Shown here: positions 29,016-39,411 of the stretch, piece after piece
Position numbering within the stretch: the first letter of the stretch is position 1
Layout of the letters: every line of letters begins with the position of its first letter
Assembly (NCBI GenBank): GCA_001543385.1
Contig: LPNH01000009.1
Coordinates: forward strand, 1 to 64,000
Direction of reading: 5' to 3'
Length of the DNA: 64,000 nucleotides
DNA from: Candidatus Hemicellulosilyticus sp. P3
Lineage (GTDB): Bacteria > Bacteroidota > Bacteroidia > Bacteroidales > P3
The notes under the pieces: model-generated
The model's input: only the letters and a program-made list of their open reading frames with translations
Database searches by the model: none
What the model was told of the DNA's origin: nothing
Program-made: the position numbers and the translations under genes

Positions 29016-30791
29016 ATGAACAATACCCGCAATTTTTGCATCATCGCCCACATTGACCATGGCAAGAGCACGCTGGCCGACCGGTTGCTGGAGCAGACGC
29101 AGACGGTATCTCAGCGCGACATGCAGAACCAGGTGCTTGATGACATGGATCTTGAGAAAGAGCGTGGCATCACCATCAAGAGCCACGCCATCCAGATGCG
29201 CTACAAGGATTACACGCTCAATCTGATTGACACCCCGGGGCATGTTGACTTCAGCTACGAGGTGAGCCGCTCCATAGCGGCTTGTGAGGGCGCCTTGCTC
29301 GTGGTCGATGCCACACAGGGCATCCAGGCGCAGACTATCTCCAATCTATATCTGGCTTTGGAAAACGATTTGGAGATTATTCCCGTCATGAACAAGATCG
29401 ACCTCGACAGCGCCATGACGGAGGAGGTGGCCGACGAGATTGTCGACCTGCTGGGATGCCCGCGCGAATCGATTCTGTCGTGCAGTGCAAAAACAGGTCA
29501 GGGTGTCCCCGAGCTGCTGGATGCTATCGTCGAGCGCATCCCCGCCCCGCACGGCGACGCCGGCGCTCCATTGCAGGCATTGGTCTTCGACTCCGTGTTC
29601 AACCCTTTCCGCGGCATCATCTCCTATTTCCGCATAATGAATGGTACGCTGCGCACAGGTGACTGGGTCAAGTTCGTCAGTACCGGCAAGGAGTACCATG
29701 CCGATGAGATAGGGGTGTTGAAACTTGACATGGAACCGTGCAAGGAATTGCGAGCCGGCAATGTCGGATATATCATCAGCGGCATCAAAAGCAGCCGGGA
29801 AGTCCGTGTGGGCGACACAATCACCCATGTCGAGCACCCATGCGAGGCGGCTGTCGAGGGATTTGAGGCGGTCAAGCCGATGGTGTTTGCCGGCGTTTAC
29901 CCTGTCGATACAGACGACTATGAGGAGTTGCGTGCCTCGATAGAAAAACTGCAGCTTAACGACGCATCGCTCACCTTCGAGCCCGAAAGTTCGCTGGCGC
30001 TGGGCTTTGGGTTCCGTTGCGGTTTTCTGGGCTTGCTTCACATGGAGATTGTTCAGGAGCGCCTGACCCGCGAGTTCAACATGGATGTCATCACCACGGT
30101 CCCCAACGTGCAGTACAAAGTGCTGCTGACCAACGGCGACGAAATTGATGTCTACAATCCGTCGGGCATGCCTGAACCCAACAATATCCGCGAGGTCTAC
30201 GAGCCCTACATCCATGCACAGATTATCACCAAAGCCGACTATATCGGCTCGGTCATCAAACTTTGCATGGACAAACGCGGTGTTCTCAAAAACCAAAACT
30301 ATCTGACCACCGACCGCATCGAAATCACCTTTGACCTTCCGTTGGGCGAGGTGGTGTTCGACTTCTACGACCGGTTGAAATCAGTGTCGAAAGGATATGC
30401 TTCTCTCGACTACTATCTCAACGGGTACCAGCCCTCCAAGCTGGTCAAGCTGGAGATACTGCTCAATGGCGACCCTGTCGACGCGCTCTCGACACTCACC
30501 TACGTCGACAATGCCTATCCTATTGGCCGCAAGATGTGCGAGAAGTTGAAAGACCTCATTCCGCGTCAGCAGTTCGACGTGGCCATCCAGGCGGCCATCG
30601 GCAGCAAGATTATCGCCCGCGAGACAGTGCGCCAGGTGCGTAAAGACGTCACCGCCAAGTGCTACGGTGGCGATATCACGCGCAAACGCAAGCTGCTGGA
30701 GAAACAAAAAGAGGGCAAAAAACGTATGCGTCAGGTAGGCAATGTCGAGGTGCCGCAAAGCGCTTTCCTTGCGGTGCTGAAACTTGACTGA
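29016..30791 (+). CDS. lepA: Elongation factor 4
   Basis: [46 protein letters not shown]; start moved from 28881 to 29016. Confidence 0.97.
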   Translation: MNNTRNFCIIAHIDHGKSTLADRLLEQTQTVSQRDMQNQVLDDMDLEKERGITIKSHAIQMRYKDYTLNLIDTPGHVDFSYEVSRSIAACEGALLVVDATQGIQAQTISNLYLALENDLEIIPVMNKIDLDSAMTEEVADEIVDLLGCPRESILSCSAKTGQGVPELLDAIVERIPAPHGDAGAPLQALVFDSVFNPFRGIISYFRIMNGTLRTGDWVKFVSTGKEYHADEIGVLKLDMEPCKELRAGNVGYIISGIKSSREVRVGDTITHVEHPCEAAVEGFEAVKPMVFAGVYPVDTDDYEELRASIEKLQLNDASLTFEPESSLALGFGFRCGFLGLLHMEIVQERLTREFNMDVITTVPNVQYKVLLTNGDEIDVYNPSGMPEPNNIREVYEPYIHAQIITKADYIGSVIKLCMDKRGVLKNQNYLTTDRIEITFDLPLGEVVFDFYDRLKSVSKGYASLDYYLNGYQPSKLVKLEILLNGDPVDALSTLTYVDNAYPIGRKMCEKLKDLIPRQQFDVAIQAAIGSKIIARETVRQVRKDVTAKCYGGDITRKRKLLEKQKEGKKRMRQVGNVEVPQSAFLAVLKLD

Positions 30792-30876
30792 CCTGTGGAT
30801 GCGGACGTCCAACCGGGCCGGCAAGGCCGTCAGGTCTGACAGAACCAGTATTATCCCGAACCCTTAAACCCTTATT

Positions 30877-31422
30877 ATGCGTTTTTATATTTTTATAATC
30901 ATCCTTGTGCTGACAGTTATTGCTGCGGTGGCCGTGACAGGTTTTATTTTCTATATGCTGGCTAAGCGCTATTTTGACAATCTGCAAAAGCAGCAGCTTC
31001 TTGCCGCCCATGCCGAAGAACGGCGTGCGCTTTTGCAGGTTGCCGCACCTGTCCGTCTGCAGGCTTACGAGCGTATGGCGCTCTTTCTGGAGCGTATCAG
31101 CCCCGACAGCCTCATACTGAGGTGCTACCAGCCCGGCATGGATCTCAAATTGTTGCAGAATGTGCTTACCAAGAACATCCGTGACGAGTGGGAGCACAAC
31201 CTAAGTCAGCAGATTTATCTCTCGTCCGAGGCTTGGGCCCGCATCCGTGAAGCCAAAGAGGAGATGACCGGTATGGTCAACAGCGCCGCCGTCTCCCTGC
31301 CGGCCGATGCCGATCCCGCCACGCTGGCCGCCACTATATTCGCTGCCAACCAGCGTCAGTCGTCTGTCGCCTCGGCGTTGGAGTTTCTCAAGGCCGAGTG
31401 CGAAAAACAGATGTCCGTCTGA
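30877..31422 (+). CDS. Conserved hypothetical protein with one N-terminal TM segment
   Basis: 181-aa open frame, N-terminal hydrophobic helix and soluble remainder. Confidence 0.75.
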   Translation: MRFYIFIIILVLTVIAAVAVTGFIFYMLAKRYFDNLQKQQLLAAHAEERRALLQVAAPVRLQAYERMALFLERISPDSLILRCYQPGMDLKLLQNVLTKNIRDEWEHNLSQQIYLSSEAWARIREAKEEMTGMVNSAAVSLPADADPATLAATIFAANQRQSSVASALEFLKAECEKQMSV

Positions 31423-32626
31423 CTGTGGTGATAACAGCCAGACCTCCTATCGCCATGACGATAAGGAACACGGACAGAAAATCTATACCCCGCATGGCCA
31501 CCGGGAACGACGTGGTGACGAAATTCTCGCCCATCTTTACAATGCCGAACCGTTGCTGGAGAAGACATACGGCAAATCCCAGCAGCAATCCCGTCACACA
31601 TCCTGCGGCGGTAATCATTGCTCCCTGCCAAACATAGACTTGGCGTATGGCGTGCTCTGTGAGGCCCAGGGCGCGCAGCGTGGCGCTGTCGTCACGCTTG
31701 TCTATGACCAGCAGCCGCATCGAGGCGACAAGCGTCAGTGAAGCCACCAGTGTAATGAGTGAAAGAATGATATAGATAGCCAATCGTTCGCTGCGGAAGA
31801 CTTTATAATACAGCGGTTGTTGCTCCATGCGGTCGCGGCAGCGGAAAGTGATATCCGGGTAGGCTTGCCCCAACTTGTCGAGCAGAGTCTGTCGCACCTG
31901 CCGGACAGACGCCCGCGAAGTCAGCGACACGCTGAGCGCGGTGCACACGTCGTCATCATAGTCAAGCAGACGTCGTATCAAGCTGATGTCGCATACGGCA
32001 TAGCGGCTATCGATGTCTTGTTGGATGACGAAATAACCGGACGGGTAGACCGCGCTGCTGTTAAAAGCCTCATCCATCGTGGTGCCTATGCCGGTGCCGC
32101 GTCGTGGGATAAAAAGCTGTATTGGCGCATTGCTGTAAGGGCTGATGCCGAGTCGATAGTATATCTCGCCACCCAACACGATATGTTCAATGCCGCCGCT
32201 GTCTTTTTGTCCGACCATCCACGCGCCGTCGGCAAGGAGGGTGTCCAGCCCTGTCTGGCGGATGTATGAGCCGTCAATGCCGCGCAGTTGCACGATGGCT
32301 TGCTGTCCGCGATATGTAGCCCAGGCTTTCTCCTCAACCAGCTGCGACACTTCCGCCACGCCGTCGGTCGTGCGCAGCTGAGCCAAGGTCTTTTTATCGC
32401 AGCGGAAGCTCTTGCCTTCCGCCGCATCTATCAGAAGTTCAGGGTCAAAAACATTGAAGAGACGCTGTGTCAGGTCTCCGATGCCGTTGTATACAGACAG
32501 CACCACGATGAGTGAAAAGGCACACACCGTAATGCCGCCCAGTGAGATGCGCGAAATGATATTGACGACCGACTTGTGCCGTCGTGCAAAAAAATATCGC
32601 CACGCTATAAGCAGCCGGTAGCGCAT
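31388..32626 (-). CDS. ABC transporter permease, LolC/LolE-FtsX type
   Basis: N-terminal IAWRYFFARRHKSVVNIISRISLGGI, C-terminal FtsX-like TM region. Confidence 0.9.
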   Translation of the reverse strand: MRYRLLIAWRYFFARRHKSVVNIISRISLGGITVCAFSLIVVLSVYNGIGDLTQRLFNVFDPELLIDAAEGKSFRCDKKTLAQLRTTDGVAEVSQLVEEKAWATYRGQQAIVQLRGIDGSYIRQTGLDTLLADGAWMVGQKDSGGIEHIVLGGEIYYRLGISPYSNAPIQLFIPRRGTGIGTTMDEAFNSSAVYPSGYFVIQQDIDSRYAVCDISLIRRLLDYDDDVCTALSVSLTSRASVRQVRQTLLDKLGQAYPDITFRCRDRMEQQPLYYKVFRSERLAIYIILSLITLVASLTLVASMRLLVIDKRDDSATLRALGLTEHAIRQVYVWQGAMITAAGCVTGLLLGFAVCLLQQRFGIVKMGENFVTTSFPVAMRGIDFLSVFLIVMAIGGLAVITTVRRTSVFRTRP

Positions 32627-32632
32627 ACGGAG

Positions 32633-32977
32633 TCAGCTTTTCAGCAGCCGTTCAATATTCTCGATGTAGTCCAGCGAGTCGTCGAGATAGAACTCCAAAT
32701 GCGGAATGATACGCAGCTGCTTGCCTTCACGCAGACCCAGTCTGCGCCGGATGTCGCCCGAATGGTCGTCAATGGCCTGCATCACGCGTTCTTTCGTCGT
32801 GTCGCCGATGGGGAATATGCTGACATAAATGCGCGCGATAGAAAGGTCGGGGGTGACGCGCACCTTGGTGACGGTGACCAATGACGCACCCAGCGCCGCT
32901 TTCATCTCTTTGACAAAAATGTCGCCGAGGTCTGTCTGGATGAGGCGCGATATTCTGTTCTGACGTGTGGTCTGCAT
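32633..32977 (-). CDS. rbfA: Ribosome-binding factor A
   Basis: RQNRISRLIQTDLGDIF...VTKVRVTPDLSIARIYVSIFP...LRIIPHLEFYLDDSLDY. Confidence 0.95.
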   Translation of the reverse strand: MQTTRQNRISRLIQTDLGDIFVKEMKAALGASLVTVTKVRVTPDLSIARIYVSIFPIGDTTKERVMQAIDDHSGDIRRRLGLREGKQLRIIPHLEFYLDDSLDYIENIERLLKS

Positions 32978-33024
32978 CGATGCAAAGATAAAGGATTATG
33001 ATTGGGTGTAGAACGTACAGCGGG

Positions 33025-33894
33025 TTATAGTTTGTCGTAGGTGTCGACAAGTTCTTTGGCCATGCCCATGAACATCAGTGCAATCTGGTTGAAATCCATG
33101 TTCAAGTCGCGGCTCAGCCCCGCAAGGTCTTTGAATATGGCCACATTGTACCATTGCAGGCATTGGAAGGCGCGGTGAAAGTAGAGGCGTTGCAGCTCGT
33201 CGCGCAACGGGGGACGGCCGACGTAGGCCTCCAGTAGCGACAGGGCTTTGTCGAAACCTGCATTGCCGTAGCAGGCAATGTCGTAGAACGGATCGTTCAT
33301 ACCGGCAAACTCCCAGTCAAGCACATAGAGCCGGTTGCCGTCAATGACCAGGTTTGTGGGCTGGTAATCGCAATGACACGGCACCGGGGTCACTTGCCGA
33401 TGGGTTTCCCTCATCCGGTCAAGGGCGGCTCGCAACGCCAGATATTCGGCGGGGTGCTTGAACTCTTTCTCGCGGCAATAACGTTCGTAGTCCGCCAGCC
33501 GGCCGAAAGCGTCATAGTCTTTCAGTTTCAGACCCGAGTTGTGCAGCTTCTTCAGTGCGGAGACAGACATCTGGTTGTAGCTTGCCACGTCCGTGTCCGA
33601 CATGATGGTGCCTTCCACATAGTCAGCCAGTTTCTCTCCGGTTGCCAGCTCCATATAGGTGGTTTTATTGTTTAGTCCGAGCGACGCTATCTGCTGTATG
33701 TTATTCCATTCGTCGTCCCGGTTCACAAAACGTTCGGCAAATTTACCGGGTACACGGTACGTGTGCATCTTGCTCCTGCATTCCACCACATAAGTGTAAT
33801 TGCTCATGCCCCCCTCCAGCCGCTTTACAATCCGGGCGTCGTCGGAATGCAGCAGCGCGTTGACACGTGCGACGATATATTCCTCGATATTCAT
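33025..33894 (-). CDS. Choline/ethanolamine kinase-like phosphotransferase (LicA-type)
   Basis: GGMSNYTYVVE, CHCDYQPTNLVIDGNRLYVLDWEFAGMNDPFYDIA; start placed at MNIEEYIV. Confidence 0.85.
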   Translation of the reverse strand: MNIEEYIVARVNALLHSDDARIVKRLEGGMSNYTYVVECRSKMHTYRVPGKFAERFVNRDDEWNNIQQIASLGLNNKTTYMELATGEKLADYVEGTIMSDTDVASYNQMSVSALKKLHNSGLKLKDYDAFGRLADYERYCREKEFKHPAEYLALRAALDRMRETHRQVTPVPCHCDYQPTNLVIDGNRLYVLDWEFAGMNDPFYDIACYGNAGFDKALSLLEAYVGRPPLRDELQRLYFHRAFQCLQWYNVAIFKDLAGLSRDLNMDFNQIALMFMGMAKELVDTYDKL

Positions 33895-34094
33895 AGTTGA
33901 ATAGTTTATAAAGCTTTCGGATTGCAAAGATACTAATAATTGCGTAATACATTGGCCGGTGTCTGCTCCCGCCGTCAGGGCGCACGATGCGGGGCGCCCG
34001 GTACTTATAAAATATATTTTGTATTTTTACAATTCCCAACGCTTCGTGCAGTATGTCTGCAAGGGGTTGGATTACAGTACGAAAAATGATTCTT

Positions 34095-36584
34095 ATGAAG
34101 AAGAAACTCTTGACGCATGGCATGGTGGTGCTGTTGATGCTGGTTGTGGCATGTCTGTATTTTGTCCCGATTCTGCAGGGCAAGGAGCTCCCGCAGGGAG
34201 ATTATATCAAATATGAGAGCATGTCGCAGGCACAACGGCAATACCACGAGGCTACAGGCGAGTATAGCAACTGGTGTCCGAGCATGTTCTCGGGGATGCC
34301 TGGATATCAAATTACAAACAGTCCGCAGCATTCGCTTTTCACTCCGTTGAAAAACCTGTTCAACCTGGCCATGCTGGGGTGGCAGAACACCATAGGTGTG
34401 CTGTTCCTCTATCTGATTGGGTTTTATATTGCCCTGACGGCTCTGGGTGTGAGTCCGTTGCTGGCCGTTTTGGGTGGTTTGGCGTTCGGGCTGGGCAGTT
34501 ACAATATCATTGTCATCGAGGCCGGCCATATCACGAAAGCCAACGCCATGGCCATGATATTGCCCGTGCTTGCAGGCATGATGCTATGTCTCAGAGGGGC
34601 GTTGCAGATGGCTGCGGATCGTCGCAGTGCAGCAGGGCGTATGCTGTGGGGCGGCATTCTTTTTGCAGTGGCCTTGGGCATGCAGATAGCCTACAATCAC
34701 ATTCAGATTACATTCTACACGGCTTTGGCCGGTGTGATGATGGGACTGGTGTACACCGTCTATGCACTGCGCGGGAAATGCTTCTCACGTCTGTTGTCGG
34801 CAGTGGGTATACTGTTACTGGGTGTCGTTTTTGCGTTAGGCTGCAACGCCCGCCATCTGTTAATCAACAGGGACTACATGCAGTACACCATGCGTGGCGG
34901 CAACGAGCTCACAATTAGCCCTCAGGATACTTCCGAAGGTGCGAATGCCGGACAAAACGTCCAAACGAAAGGCTTGGACATCGACTATGCATTCAGTTGG
35001 AGTTATGGCATCGGAGAAACCTATACGCTGCTGGTCCCCGGCGCCATGGGTGGCGGCAGCGGCGAACGTGTCGACAGAGAAAGTGAGTCGTACCGGAATT
35101 TCCGTGTCGATCAGGCGCCGCTCTATTGGGGCGACCAGCCGTTCACCAGCGGCCCCGTATACTTCGGGTCCATTGTCATCTTTCTGGCGTTGTTCGGCAT
35201 GTTGGTTGCCAAAGGCCCTGACCGTTGGTGGATATTGTTGGCTTCGGTCTTGGCCGTACTGCTCTCATGGGGTCGCAATTTCATTGGTTTCAACGAGTTC
35301 CTGTTCAACCATCTGCCGCTATATAACAAATTCCGGACGCCATCCATGAGCCTGGTGCTGGCCAATGTGCTTGCGGTGCTCATCGCAGTGCTTGGATTGA
35401 AGGAGTTGTTTGATGCCTCGCAGGAGACGCGCACGAGCCATCTGCGTGCCCTGCTGGTTGCGGCCGGCGGTACGGCCGGGATCATTCTCGCAGGATTGCT
35501 GTTGAGCGGTGGTTTCAGTTATACCGGAGCCGGCGACGGGCAGATGGCGGCGCAATATGGTGATCAATGGAGCTTGATACAGAGCGTGTTCATTAAAGAC
35601 CGCAAGGCATTGTTTGTAAGCGATTCGTGGCGCAGTCTGCTATTTGTCGCGTTGGCCGCAACCACATTGTGGCTCTACCTGAAACACTATGCCGGCAAAC
35701 GGCATTCATCGCGGATTGTCATAAGTGTATTGGCATTGTTGATCGTCATTGACTTGGCGGGTGTGGACCGTCGCTACCTGAACGACAGCAACTACAGCCG
35801 TGCTTCCCGGCAGCGGGAGCTGCGTGCCGAAAGCTACGACTATGAGATAGACCGCCAGGCCGGGGCGTTCGGCGATCAAGACTATCGTGTGCTCAATTTG
35901 GCTGTGAATACGTTCAATGACTCCAAGCCATCGGCTTTCCATAACCAGATTGGCGGCTACAGCGCCGCCAAGTTGCGCCGTTACCAGGATCTCATTGACT
36001 TTTACATGAGCCGTGAGATGCATCCCGCCGTGCTGAATATGCTCAATACACGCTATGTGGTGCTGCGTGACGGACAGGTGGTGCGCAATCCCGATGCGCT
36101 GGGCAACAGCTGGTTTGTCGACGAGGTGCATCCGGTGGGAAGCGCCGATGCCGAAATTCTGGCATTGCGATCGTTCAACCCAGCCTCAACGGCCGTCGTC
36201 GACACGTCAAAATTCACCTTGTCCACCCTGCGCTACACAACCGACAGCGCCGACTATATCAAATTGCAGCACACTTTGCCGGCCAACCTCAACCGGTTGA
36301 CGTACAAGACTTGTTCCGCGTCGGAACGGCTGGCCGTATTCAGTGAGGTGTACTATGCTCCCGACTGGAAGGCCTACATCGACGGCGAGCCATGCGAATA
36401 TATGCGGGCCGACTATATCCTGCGTGCGATGCTGATTCCGGCTGGCGAACATGTCGTGGAATTTCGCAATGAGTCTCCCATGCAACACCGGCTGGACACG
36501 GTGACAATGCTCTTCTCCGTCGTCTTTATATGTCTGGTGGCTGTGGCGCTTTTCATCTATTATCGCCGTCATCGTAGAAAGTGA
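34095..36584 (+). CDS. YfhO-family large membrane protein
   Basis: Multi-pass protein of about 830 aa with MSQAQRQYHEATGEYSNWCPSMFSGMPGYQ and a C-terminal soluble domain (YYAPDWKAYIDGE). Confidence 0.8.
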   Translation: MKKKLLTHGMVVLLMLVVACLYFVPILQGKELPQGDYIKYESMSQAQRQYHEATGEYSNWCPSMFSGMPGYQITNSPQHSLFTPLKNLFNLAMLGWQNTIGVLFLYLIGFYIALTALGVSPLLAVLGGLAFGLGSYNIIVIEAGHITKANAMAMILPVLAGMMLCLRGALQMAADRRSAAGRMLWGGILFAVALGMQIAYNHIQITFYTALAGVMMGLVYTVYALRGKCFSRLLSAVGILLLGVVFALGCNARHLLINRDYMQYTMRGGNELTISPQDTSEGANAGQNVQTKGLDIDYAFSWSYGIGETYTLLVPGAMGGGSGERVDRESESYRNFRVDQAPLYWGDQPFTSGPVYFGSIVIFLALFGMLVAKGPDRWWILLASVLAVLLSWGRNFIGFNEFLFNHLPLYNKFRTPSMSLVLANVLAVLIAVLGLKELFDASQETRTSHLRALLVAAGGTAGIILAGLLLSGGFSYTGAGDGQMAAQYGDQWSLIQSVFIKDRKALFVSDSWRSLLFVALAATTLWLYLKHYAGKRHSSRIVISVLALLIVIDLAGVDRRYLNDSNYSRASRQRELRAESYDYEIDRQAGAFGDQDYRVLNLAVNTFNDSKPSAFHNQIGGYSAAKLRRYQDLIDFYMSREMHPAVLNMLNTRYVVLRDGQVVRNPDALGNSWFVDEVHPVGSADAEILALRSFNPASTAVVDTSKFTLSTLRYTTDSADYIKLQHTLPANLNRLTYKTCSASERLAVFSEVYYAPDWKAYIDGEPCEYMRADYILRAMLIPAGEHVVEFRNESPMQHRLDTVTMLFSVVFICLVAVALFIYYRRHRRK

Positions 36585-36592
36585 CCTCCCTC

Positions 36593-37495
36593 ATGATTTC
36601 CGTCATTATTTGCACATATAACCGCGAGAAGTACATATACAATGTCTTGCGCAGTCTGGCCGAGAACGACTATCCCCGTGACGGCTACGAGATAGTTTTG
36701 GTCAACAACAACAGCAGCGATGCCACAGAGCCGGCATGCAGGCGGTTTCAGTCCGATTATCCCGACATCCGTTTCCGCTATTGCGAGGAGTCTAAGCAAG
36801 GCCTTTCATATGCCCGTAATTGCGGCATACGGTATGCTTCCGGCGATCTGCTTGTTTATGTGGACGACGATGCCACCGTCAATGCCGCCTATCTCCAAGC
36901 CTATGCCGACCTGTTCCGGCGCAGGAGCGATGTCATGGCAGCCGGCGGACCGATACTTCCCCGCTACGAAACTTCCGAGCCCGATTGGATGTCACATTAC
37001 ACACGCCAGCTGGTCACCGGCAGGCTCTATCTGGGCGACCGTGAGCGACCCTTTCCGAAGGGAGCCTTCCCGGGCGGGGGCAATGTATGCTACCGCAAAG
37101 AGGTGTTCGAGCGGCTGGGGCTCTTCAATGTCGACCTGGGCCGAAAGGGGCGGACGCTCATCGGGGCGGAGGAAAAAGACCTCTTTGACCGCATGACTCG
37201 CTCCGGCATGTCCTTCCACTACCTGCCTCAGGCCATCCTCTATCACATCATCCCGGAGGAGAAACTGAGCCGCGACTACTTCAACCGTCTGACATTGGGT
37301 GTCGGGCGCAGCGAACGGTTGCGTACACGTAACGTCAGCAAGGGCAAATACATTCGTCGTCTGCTGGCCGAGGGTGTCAAATGGTGCGCTACATTGCTGC
37401 TGTCGCTGTTTTTTTTCATCCGGATGCAACCCCAAAAGTCATTAAAGCTGCTGATATTTAGGAAAAACGTATCGTTAGGGCTTTTGGGTCGCTGA
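36593..37495 (+). CDS. Family 2 glycosyltransferase (possible GTG start at 36581)
   Basis: MISVIICTYNREKYIYNVLRSL...VNNNSSDATE...VYVDDDATVN. Confidence 0.92.
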   Translation: MISVIICTYNREKYIYNVLRSLAENDYPRDGYEIVLVNNNSSDATEPACRRFQSDYPDIRFRYCEESKQGLSYARNCGIRYASGDLLVYVDDDATVNAAYLQAYADLFRRRSDVMAAGGPILPRYETSEPDWMSHYTRQLVTGRLYLGDRERPFPKGAFPGGGNVCYRKEVFERLGLFNVDLGRKGRTLIGAEEKDLFDRMTRSGMSFHYLPQAILYHIIPEEKLSRDYFNRLTLGVGRSERLRTRNVSKGKYIRRLLAEGVKWCATLLLSLFFFIRMQPQKSLKLLIFRKNVSLGLLGR

Positions 37496-38338
37496 TAAGC
37501 GCCGTTCGTATTGACGTACCAGTTCCTCCAATATATCCTCCTTCACCACCGCTATTTTTTTCCAGTACGAGCCGTTAATCGTGTGCACCCATCGGTCGTC
37601 GTCGAAAAGTTCCACCTGGTCTTGATGGCGGTTTTCCCCCTCACGGAAACTTTCCATGCGCTCCGAAACAAAATGCAGGTTCTGCTCGTCAAGTCCGGAA
37701 TAGATGCTCGACCAATTGCTGCCGCCGGTATCGAGGTATGTGCCGTCAATGGTCACAGGCATGAAAGAGACCTGCTTTTGGTCTGTCAGTTCATAGCGCA
37801 GAAAGAACATGATGGCCGATAAATACCACATCCCGTTGCGTTTGCGTTGTGCGCCGTAGAGCGGTTGTATCGACAACTTCCGGGCGATGTCAATCGGGGT
37901 GATCGGAAAAATGTCGTGGTCGATGAATCCGAATCCGTATGGTTGACGCGGCATAATAATATGCCGGTAGCTCCAATTGAGGGCGGCGGCGTGGGAGTAG
38001 CTGCCGCTGAATATATCCATCCGGTTGCGGTGCAGTCTGACATAGGGCACCTTCGACGCTTCACAGACTTCGCGGATAGCCTGCGACTGCCGTTTGTCCG
38101 TTGAATTGTCCACAACAATATGTGTGATATGTCCCGTGAGATATTTTGCGGTATATTGATTGTGCAATGCAATCACTTTGGCGTTATTGAACGCAATGGT
38201 GATCACATCAACGCTCTCAGGATCATCCACCTTGTCGAGCGACAGATTGGAGCAATAGAGTGTATCGGGTGTGCGCCGCAGAAAGCGTCGCTCCATGACA
38301 CGCAGTGCGGTGAGAAAGATCCGTCGTTTCAGTCTCAT
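37475..38338 (-). CDS. GT-A-type glycosyltransferase
   Basis: VDVITIAFNNAKVIALHNQYTAKYL...HIVVDNST...GFGFIDHDIFP. Confidence 0.7.
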   Translation of the reverse strand: MRLKRRIFLTALRVMERRFLRRTPDTLYCSNLSLDKVDDPESVDVITIAFNNAKVIALHNQYTAKYLTGHITHIVVDNSTDKRQSQAIREVCEASKVPYVRLHRNRMDIFSGSYSHAAALNWSYRHIIMPRQPYGFGFIDHDIFPITPIDIARKLSIQPLYGAQRKRNGMWYLSAIMFFLRYELTDQKQVSFMPVTIDGTYLDTGGSNWSSIYSGLDEQNLHFVSERMESFREGENRHQDQVELFDDDRWVHTINGSYWKKIAVVKEDILEELVRQYERRLSATQKP

Positions 38339-38352
38339 GTGTTTTATGTTTG

Positions 38353-39411
38353 TTAAAGCTGCATCAGGTTGTGCGGACGGTGGATTTGGTAGTTGGTCCC
38401 GTAAAACCGTTCGATGGCAGGGTGTACGCCGGGGCCGAACCAGTCGGCTTGCACACTTTCGGGGAAAGACTCCACCGAGGTGGAACAGATGGTGGCCACA
38501 CGTTTCACCTTGTTGCAGAAAAAGGCGAGCAGCTGTATGTTGATTTTTTTGTCGAAGACAGTCAGCGCCGGGTTAAAGCGGGTGTAGTCGAAGTGGTCGC
38601 GAGGATGTGTCTTAATCAGTACCTCCTTGATGTCGTAATGAGAGAGAATGCCGGAAAGCAGTGTTGCATATTCCGACTCCGTCAGGATATTATCCGCCAC
38701 GAGCGCCTGCGAGAAAAAAATAACAGGCTTGCTGTTGATCAGCCTCAGGTCATCGTCGGTGACCTGAAACACCTGCAAAACAAAATCCCGCTTTTCATCG
38801 GGGGCATCGTGCCACATCGCCTCCAATGTATGAATACAAACCTGTTTTCCCTCCAGCACGGGGGAGGTGTTCTCTTCGGAAAGAAAGATTGTGTCGCACT
38901 GGTCGTTATCGCCCAGATTGTGGACAAAGATGTTTCCGAAAATCAGCGTCTGCAGCCGCCCCCGGGCAGAATGGGCGATACGTTGCTGACGCATGTACTC
39001 GGCGCTGTTGCACTGCATGTTCAGCGTCATGAAATTAGGAGCATCGGGAAGCATGCTGTAGTGATGGCGGCCCAACACCACAGAGAGCGCCCCCATGTCT
39101 TGAGCATAGATGCGTGTGTGATTCAAATAACGAAACCGACAGGATCCCGTGATTTTCAGCCATATTTTATAGACCCAGCGGGCCACGTCATTCTGCTTGT
39201 GCTTCTTGACGGGCGACCACAGGTGGTCTGCACCAAGCCGTTGAGCGATATCGGTTGGAATCGCCCCGCCCAACACATACTTGGTCCGGTGGCGGGCGGT
39301 CTCGACATCTTGCAGCAGCAGATAATAAAGCAACGCATACATCGAGATGGCCAGACAGCTGCATGACGGATCGGTTGCGCTTTTAGAGGTGCGGGGTGCC
39401 GTATTATTCAT
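38353..39411 (-). CDS. Putative GT52/polysialyltransferase-like glycosyltransferase
   Basis: VLIKTHPRDHF (HPR motif), FFSQALVADNILTESEY, VATICSTSVESFPES; genes on both sides on the same strand. Confidence 0.55.
   Translation of the reverse strand: MNNTAPRTSKSATDPSCSCLAISMYALLYYLLLQDVETARHRTKYVLGGAIPTDIAQRLGADHLWSPVKKHKQNDVARWVYKIWLKITGSCRFRYLNHTRIYAQDMGALSVVLGRHHYSMLPDAPNFMTLNMQCNSAEYMRQQRIAHSARGRLQTLIFGNIFVHNLGDNDQCDTIFLSEENTSPVLEGKQVCIHTLEAMWHDAPDEKRDFVLQVFQVTDDDLRLINSKPVIFFSQALVADNILTESEYATLLSGILSHYDIKEVLIKTHPRDHFDYTRFNPALTVFDKKINIQLLAFFCNKVKRVATICSTSVESFPESVQADWFGPGVHPAIERFYGTNYQIHRPHNLMQL

Noticed and set aside
38350-39366. 338-aa plus-strand ORF opposite the GT52-like gene
   Set aside because: The minus-strand gene fits the operon with stop/start overlap and has GT-like motifs; the plus-strand product has none.
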